Below, piece by piece: positions 51,845 to 64,000 of a DNA stretch of 64,000 bases. The position numbers and the translations under genes are program-made. Location: the NCBI RefSeq assembly GCF_020096995.1, contig NZ_CP083692.1:2232001-2296000 (forward strand), written 5' to 3'. Origin of the DNA: Leucobacter sp. Psy1 (GTDB taxonomy: Bacteria > Actinomycetota > Actinomycetes > Actinomycetales > Microbacteriaceae). The notes below the pieces were generated by a model. That model worked only from the letters and a program-made list of their open reading frames with translations, searched no databases and was not told the origin of the DNA. Numbering within the stretch: position 1 is the stretch's first letter; each line of letters starts with the position of its first letter.

Positions 51845-52470
51845 CCTCGCCCGTCGCCGGGGCCGGTCTCGCCCTCCGAGCCGTCAGTCGAGCTGTCCGG
51901 GCGCTCCGGCCGCTCGTCTCCGAGGGGATCACCTGCCGACCCCGCAGGGCCCTCGTGCCAGGGGTCCAGTCCGTAGTTCACCCAGTCGGGGCCGAGATCG
52001 TCATCGCGTTCCCACGGCCACCTCGGTCGACCGCGATCGGTGAAGACTCGGCGGACGAGCAGTGCCCAGAAGCCGAGCGATGACACGACCCAGATCGGCA
52101 CCAGGATAAGGGCGAACGGGCTCCCCCAGGTCTCGCTCGACGGCAGTCCGAGCAGGGATCCGACCAGACTCCAGAGCACGTACGCACCGCCTCCGGCAAG
52201 AGCCCAGTACCCCCAAGCGGGCGCTCGCCTGCCGCGCAGAATGGCGAGCGCCTGGCGCCAGAGCGTCCAGGCGAGCAGCACGAGCGCGAGGACGATCGCC
52301 AGCGGCCCGCCCCAACGGGGTCGCCCCGCCGTAGAAACGGGATCCGCCGAGATACCGAGAGCGAGCAACCCCCAGCCGGCAACGGTCAGCGCAACGGCCA
52401 CCGTGACCACGGCGAAGATCAGCATCCCGACGTAGCCGCGGGTCACCCGGTGCCGCGGCTCGGGGGTCAT
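51841..52470 (-). CDS. Hypothetical four-helix membrane protein
   Basis: 209 residues, not recognised. Four transmembrane segments (about residues 12-38, 53-73, 83-105, 115-140) are followed by a cytoplasmic tail rich in Asp, Gly, Glu and Pro (DLGPDWVNYGLDPWHEGPAG...). Start at 52470 overlaps the upstream stop by 4 nt. The middle gene of the unit. Confidence 0.75.
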   Translation of the reverse strand: MTPEPRHRVTRGYVGMLIFAVVTVAVALTVAGWGLLALGISADPVSTAGRPRWGGPLAIVLALVLLAWTLWRQALAILRGRRAPAWGYWALAGGGAYVLWSLVGSLLGLPSSETWGSPFALILVPIWVVSSLGFWALLVRRVFTDRGRPRWPWERDDDLGPDWVNYGLDPWHEGPAGSAGDPLGDERPERPDSSTDGSEGETGPGDGRG

Positions 52471-53519
52471 CGCTGGGACCGCACCTCGGCGAGCGCTTCC
52501 TCGTAGTCGGCCACGAGACGAGCATTCTTCGCGCTGACCCGGCGGCCGCGAGCACCGATCCACGCACCGAACCAGACCGTGACCTCGCGCGCGACGATCG
52601 CAGCGCCGAGAGCCGGAGTGGTCAGGCCGAAGATCTGCGCGAGTTCGAGCGGATTCCAGGTGCCGGGCGCCGGCAGTCCCATGACCGAGGGATCGAACGC
52701 GTACCCGAGAACCGCAGCGGCCCAGACCAGGACCCCCACGGGGAATCCACCGAGCACATACGCCCACCACCCGGCTCGTCCAACGATGAGCACCAGGATG
52801 ATCATGCCGAGGAGGAAAGCGGCGACGGCTGAGATGAACCCCCAGGACATGACGAACGGCAGCAACCCCTCAGCCAGGAACTGCGAGGGCGGTGTCACCG
52901 GCGCCAGGCGCAGGGCGATGACGCCGGCGTACACGATCGCGAAGGCAATGGTGGCGAGCAGGCTGATGAGCACGCCCGCACCCCGATTGCCGCGGAGATC
53001 CGGCGGCATCGGCGTCTGCATGTAGAGCGCGGCCATCGGATGGTCGGAGCTGATCCGGATCTCCCCGTCCCGCGGAGGATCCACCGGCGTCACCGATGGG
53101 TCAGCCGGTCCGGTCGGTGCGACCGGCGCCGGCGCGAATGCCGTACGGCTCGTGTCGTAGCCCGCGCTCGGCAGGTCGTCGAGCGTGATGGGACGCTGGT
53201 CGAGGTTGACATCACGGCTGAACGGCGTCGGAGCGCCGGTACGATCCGACGCTGCCGCGTCGTCGACCACTGGCTCGTCACTCGCCCACTCGGCGGCGCG
53301 CTGCTCACTGAGGTCCCACTGCTCAGTCGGCGGACCTGGATCGGCATCGGCGGCCTCGCCCAGGCTCTCGACCGGGCGCTCGGCCGAACCGAACCCGCGG
53401 CCCTCCGCGCCGGTACCGGCCTCGCGCGAGCGCTCGACGGCGGCGAGCACCTCAGTATTGCTCGACTCGGACTCCTCGACGGGAGCACCCGCCGACTGCG
53501 GATCGCGCGTATCGCTCAT
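52467..53519 (-). CDS. Hypothetical membrane protein with long disordered N-terminus
   Basis: 350 residues. Residues 1-175 are acidic and low-complexity (Ser, Glu, Pro, Asp); four transmembrane helices follow, with GAGVLISLLATIAFAIVYAGVIALRL the first, and a basic C-terminal helix. ATG 53519 has AAGGTGG upstream. No family recognised. First gene of a unit that starts after the rpoC terminator. Confidence 0.75.
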   Translation of the reverse strand: MSDTRDPQSAGAPVEESESSNTEVLAAVERSREAGTGAEGRGFGSAERPVESLGEAADADPGPPTEQWDLSEQRAAEWASDEPVVDDAAASDRTGAPTPFSRDVNLDQRPITLDDLPSAGYDTSRTAFAPAPVAPTGPADPSVTPVDPPRDGEIRISSDHPMAALYMQTPMPPDLRGNRGAGVLISLLATIAFAIVYAGVIALRLAPVTPPSQFLAEGLLPFVMSWGFISAVAAFLLGMIILVLIVGRAGWWAYVLGGFPVGVLVWAAAVLGYAFDPSVMGLPAPGTWNPLELAQIFGLTTPALGAAIVAREVTVWFGAWIGARGRRVSAKNARLVADYEEALAEVRSQR

Positions 53520-53657
53520 CGTCCCACCTTTCGTCGCGGTCGCGCGCGCACCCCTCGACGCCCGCTGTGAGCCCCACGATACAAGCAGATCGGTGGAATC
53601 CTGCGATCCCGCGCCGGTGTGGTGCGCGTGGCGCGCCGTGAACGGCCTCCGCAAACG

Positions 53658-53716
53658 ACGAGGAGTCGCAACTCGCCGTGCGCACCCTGCGGTGGCGGCG
53701 TGTTGCGACTCCTCGT
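53658..53716 (-). terminator. Terminator of rpoBC, large-loop hairpin
   Basis: A perfect 15-bp inverted repeat (ACGAGGAGTCGCAAC / GTTGCGACTCCTCGT) encloses a 29-nt loop that itself contains CACC/GGTG and CGCCG/CGGCG pairings. It lies 36 nt after the rpoC stop. Confidence 0.7.
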
Positions 53717-53751
53717 GGGGCCCGGCGAACCGGGCTGCGGGGCCTCAGCGC

Positions 53752-57645
<3,894 letters not shown>

Positions 57646-57681
57646 TGGTTCTCCTTGCTTGAAAATTGACGTCTGGGCGCT

Positions 57682-61185
<3,504 letters not shown>

Positions 61186-61339
61186 GGAAACTACCTCCGT
61201 GGGCCCCGTCGGGCCGGTTGACCTGGTCTTGCAGTGATATTGCTTCTGGATCACGGGCGGGACGTCTGCGCGCTCTCGCGCGTGCTCCCGGGGCCGACCG
61301 CTATATGAAGGCACACTGGTGTCCGTAGTGCAACTGCCA

Positions 61340-61368
61340 ACTGTACCCCATCTCATACCACAGGTCAA
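61340..61368 (-). promoter_or_regulatory. rpoBC promoter
   Basis: TTGACC (61363-61368) and TACAGT (61340-61345) on the minus strand, 17 bp apart. The leader is about 150 nt. A further TTGCAC/TTCATA pair downstream could be a second promoter. Confidence 0.7.
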
Positions 61369-61432
61369 CCACGGCCGTCGAACCGGGTACGGAGCCCCAG
61401 ACACGAATCCCAGACACGAACCTGTAGCGTGA

Positions 61433-62155
61433 ATGAGCATGGGTCGTTCAACACGTGCTGGGCAAATCCTCTGGGAGGCGGGCACGCCCGCCCGACCCTC
61501 CGTGACCGCGGCGTGGTGGGCGGTCGCCGCCATCGCGCTCGTGGCGCTCGGGGGCATCTGGATCCGCTTCGGCGAACTCGGCGCGCTGCCCGTTGACCGC
61601 TGGTGGCACGGGGCGGTGGAGGCCGCGCCTGGCACTCTGCTCTTCGCCGTCGCGATCGCGCTCGCGGACATCGGGGGAAGCGTGGGCGGGGCGACGACCG
61701 CCGCCATCGCCGGTGCCGCGCTCTTCGCGCTGCGGCGACCTCGGGACGCATTCGCGGTGATGCTCGCGGCGCTCCTCGGCGTCGTCGCGTCCGAGCTCCT
61801 GAAGGTCGTGGTCGAGCGCGGACGCCCGTCCGACCCGCTCTACCACGCCACCGGCCTCTCCTATCCCTCAGGCCATTCGATGGGCGCGGCAGCGCTCGCA
61901 TGCTCGCTGTTCCTCGTGCTCCTGGGGGCCGAGGGCGTGCGGCGCGAGCTCGTGCGGGCCGCGGGGATCCTCGCTGCTGCCTGGATCCTCGCCATGATGT
62001 GGAGCCGGACCGCACTCCACGTGCACTGGCTGACCGACACCCTCGCCGGGGCACTCCTCGGCATCGCGGTCGCGCTCATCGCGCGCCGGATCGCGATCAG
62101 GCCCAGGCTCAGGGGCGGCATCATGACCTCGCGCCCCGGCACCCGGACGAGGTGA
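61433..62155 (+). CDS. PAP2-family phosphatase
   Basis: 240 residues, about six transmembrane helices. The three phosphatase motifs are present: [14 protein letters not shown], and [12 protein letters not shown]. Likely substrates are undecaprenyl pyrophosphate or phosphatidate-type lipids, acting on the outer membrane face. ATGs at 61433 and 61439 are equally possible. Divergent from rpoB. Confidence 0.88.
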   Translation: MSMGRSTRAGQILWEAGTPARPSVTAAWWAVAAIALVALGGIWIRFGELGALPVDRWWHGAVEAAPGTLLFAVAIALADIGGSVGGATTAAIAGAALFALRRPRDAFAVMLAALLGVVASELLKVVVERGRPSDPLYHATGLSYPSGHSMGAAALACSLFLVLLGAEGVRRELVRAAGILAAAWILAMMWSRTALHVHWLTDTLAGALLGIAVALIARRIAIRPRLRGGIMTSRPGTRTR

Positions 62156-62187
62156 GCCATGTCGGTGGTCGCGCGTAGGCTGAGAGC

Positions 62188-63039
62188 GTGACTCTCCCCC
62201 TCACCACCACCCTCTCCTCAGGACTCACCGCCCGAGTCGAAGAGGACCGCTGGGTGCCAGGAGCCGTGCAGCTCGTGATCGATGGCACCCCGCAGTCGCA
62301 CGTGAACCTCCACGACAACTCCGACCTCTTCTTCGAGTACATCAGGCGCATCGGCCACGTCATCGACCTCTGCAGGCCCCCAGGCAGTCCGATCTCAGCC
62401 CTGCACCTCGGCGGTGGCGCGTTCACGCTGCCCCGCTACATCGAGGCCACGCGGCCTGGCAGCCGCCAGCAGGTGATCGAGCTCGAGGGCGACCTCGTCG
62501 ACCTCGTGCGCGAGGCGGCACCGCTGCCGAAACAGGCGAGCATCCGCGTGCGACGCGGTGACGCCCGCGACGTGCTCGGACGCTTGCCGGCCGGCATGCA
62601 CGGCGCGATGGATCTCGTCGTCGTCGACATCTTCGCGGGCGCGCAGACGCCGGCACACGTGTCGAGCCGCGAGTTCTACGCACTCATCGCACCCCTCCTC
62701 TCCCCCGACGGCGTGGTCGTCGTGAACGCTGCGGACGGGGCTGGCATGCGGTTCGTGCGGGGCCAGGCAGCAACGCTCGACGCGCTCTTCCCCGCCGTCG
62801 CCGCGATCGGTGAACCGCAGGTGCTCAAGGGGCGCCGGTTCGGCAACGTGATCCTCGTCGCTGGCGCGAGCGGGGCGGCATGGGAATGGCTGCCCCGGCT
62901 TCTCGCCAGCGGACCGCACCCCGCACGCCAGCTCATCGGCGACGAGTTCGCCGATTTCATTCGCGGCGCCTCGCCGGTCACCGATGCCACGGCCGTCGAC
63001 TCCCCCCTCCCCGCGCGATCACTCTTCGACCAGGGCTGA
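62188..63039 (+). CDS. Spermidine-synthase-like methyltransferase-fold protein
   Basis: 283 residues from GTG 62188. Rossmann fold with ALHLGGGAFTLPRYIEATRPGSRQQVIELEGDLVDLV and the DLVVVDIFAGAQTPAHVSSREFY segment with Asp at the aminopropyl position, as in actinobacterial spermidine synthase-like proteins. No polyamine genes are nearby, and many family members are not true spermidine synthases. It is 3 nt from the SprT-like gene. Confidence 0.82.
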   Translation: MTLPLTTTLSSGLTARVEEDRWVPGAVQLVIDGTPQSHVNLHDNSDLFFEYIRRIGHVIDLCRPPGSPISALHLGGGAFTLPRYIEATRPGSRQQVIELEGDLVDLVREAAPLPKQASIRVRRGDARDVLGRLPAGMHGAMDLVVVDIFAGAQTPAHVSSREFYALIAPLLSPDGVVVVNAADGAGMRFVRGQAATLDALFPAVAAIGEPQVLKGRRFGNVILVAGASGAAWEWLPRLLASGPHPARQLIGDEFADFIRGASPVTDATAVDSPLPARSLFDQG

Positions 63040-63042
63040 AGT

Positions 63043-63501
63043 ATGGCCGACCTCGAACGCGTCCGAATCTGGGCCGATGCCCTGATACGTATGCACCTCG
63101 ACCCCGCACGCTGGTCGTTCCGCTTCGACACGGCGAAGCGCCGAGCCGGACTCTGCAACTTCACCGAACACCGCATCTCGGTCTCCCGCTATCTCGCCTC
63201 GCGGTGGGAGGACGACGAGATCTACCAGGTCCTCCTCCACGAGGTCGCCCACGCGATGGCCGGGCCGACGGCTGGGCACGGGCCGCAGTGGAAGCGCATG
63301 GCCGCCGATATCGGCTACGTCGGTGGGCGGACGCACGACGGCGAGATCGCGAAGGAACTCGCCCCGTGGGTGGGCACCTGCGCCGCCGGACACGAGCACG
63401 TCCGATTCCGACGTCCGACCCGACCGCTCTCGTGCGGGTCCTGCGCCAGGGGATACTCCGAGGCCCACCGCATCGAGTGGCGTCGGCGGACCATCTCATG
63501 A
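63043..63501 (+). CDS. SprT-like zinc metalloprotease-fold protein
   Basis: 152 residues. The zinc motif HEVAHAMAG with a third His downstream (TAGHGPQW) is characteristic, and the C-terminal CAAGHEHVRFRRPTRPLSCGSC adds a likely zinc ribbon. The eukaryotic SprT homologue cleaves DNA-protein crosslinks; bacterial function is undefined. It overlaps the following gene by 4 nt. Confidence 0.87.
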   Translation: MADLERVRIWADALIRMHLDPARWSFRFDTAKRRAGLCNFTEHRISVSRYLASRWEDDEIYQVLLHEVAHAMAGPTAGHGPQWKRMAADIGYVGGRTHDGEIAKELAPWVGTCAAGHEHVRFRRPTRPLSCGSCARGYSEAHRIEWRRRTIS

Positions 63502-64000
63502 CGGGCCTGCTGCCCGAGTTCACTCCGCTGGCATGGGCTCTGCTCGCCGTCGCCGCCCTCATCGTCGGCCTCTCGAAGTCGTCGATGCCCGGAGCCAACA
63601 CCATCTCGATCGCGATCTTCGCCTCGCTGATGCCCGCGAAGGAGTCGACCGGCGCCCTGCTGCTCCTGCTGATCGTCGGCGACCTCGTCGCCCTCTCGAT
63701 GTACCGGCAGCACGCGGACTGGCGCGCACTTCTCAGACTCGCACCGGCAGTGCTCGTCGGACTGCTGGCCGGTGTCGTGTTCCTCGCTCTCGTCGACGAT
63801 GCCTGGGTGCGCCGCGTCATCGGCGTCGTCCTGCTCGTGCTCGTCGCCATCACGATCTGGCGGCGTGCAACGCGGCGCGGCAGCAGCGAGGTCGGGCTCT
63901 TCGGCCGCCTCTCCTACGGATCCCTCGGGGGCTTCACCACGATGGTCGCGAACGCGGGAGGACCGGTGATGTCGATGTACTTCCTCGCCGCCCGCATGCC
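63498..64000 (+). CDS. TauE/SafE-family sulfite/anion exporter-like membrane protein (3' end outside window)
   Basis: About 167 residues visible. Helices with AALIVGLSKSSMPGANTISIAIFASLMPAKESTGALLLLLIVGDL and GSLGGFTTMVANAGGPVMSMYFLAARM match the TauE/SafE repeat (G-x-x-x-x-x-A-N-A-x-G). Substrate not predictable. ATG overlaps the SprT-like stop. Confidence 0.85.
   Translation, partial: MTGLLPEFTPLAWALLAVAALIVGLSKSSMPGANTISIAIFASLMPAKESTGALLLLLIVGDLVALSMYRQHADWRALLRLAPAVLVGLLAGVVFLALVDDAWVRRVIGVVLLVLVAITIWRRATRRGSSEVGLFGRLSYGSLGGFTTMVANAGGPVMSMYFLAARM

Overview
The window is a 64 kb piece of a high-GC actinobacterial chromosome, most likely Microbacteriaceae. The signs are very G/C-biased third codon positions, frequent GTG/TTG starts, a GuaB2-GuaB3 pair, a THUMP-like methyltransferase, an AdnA-type helicase-nuclease, A/E-rich tails on L17, L29 and S3, and ribosomal operons that lack rpsN and rpsD. 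Genus cannot be fixed from the sequence alone. Almost everything is core housekeeping. I see no prophage, insertion sequence, CRISPR array, tRNA or rRNA.

Left part (1-13.8 kb): a truncated AdnA-like helicase/nuclease gene runs off the left edge. Divergent from it is an IclR regulator followed by a DmdA/GcvT-family demethylase with a promoter and a palindromic operator. Then come a glycerophosphodiester phosphodiesterase, a BI-1 membrane protein, a guanine-nucleotide operon (guaB, guaB3, SURF1, DUF3817, guaA) and rarD.

Middle-left (13.8-25.3 kb): solitary groES under a CIRCE operator, two DUF4190 proteins flanking a methyltransferase, the overlapping t6A module (acpS-tsaE-tsaB-rimI-tsaD), glmS divergent from coaA, an AbiEi/DUF559-type protein, and glmM behind rplM-rpsI.

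Ribosomal block (25.3-43.4 kb, minus strand): S10, spc and alpha operons from rpsJ to rplQ, then truA, with internal promoters before secY and infA and several intercistronic hairpins.

Right part (43.4-64 kb): a two-gene surface-glycan pair (WecA-like transferase, WbpM-like dehydratase), the str operon (rpsL, rpsG, fusA, tuf), three overlapping genes of unknown function, and rpoB-rpoC. Divergent from rpoB are PAP2 phosphatase, spermidine-synthase-like, SprT-like and TauE/SafE genes, the last cut by the right edge.

The items most worth a second look are the natural Asn at the rifampicin-site His position of the only rpoB here, two genes that appear to use CTG starts, the IclR operator/promoter, the groES promoter built into CIRCE, the uncharacterised three-gene membrane cluster between rpoC and rpsL, and a 55-bp imperfect palindrome. 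I found no convincing wholly new system.
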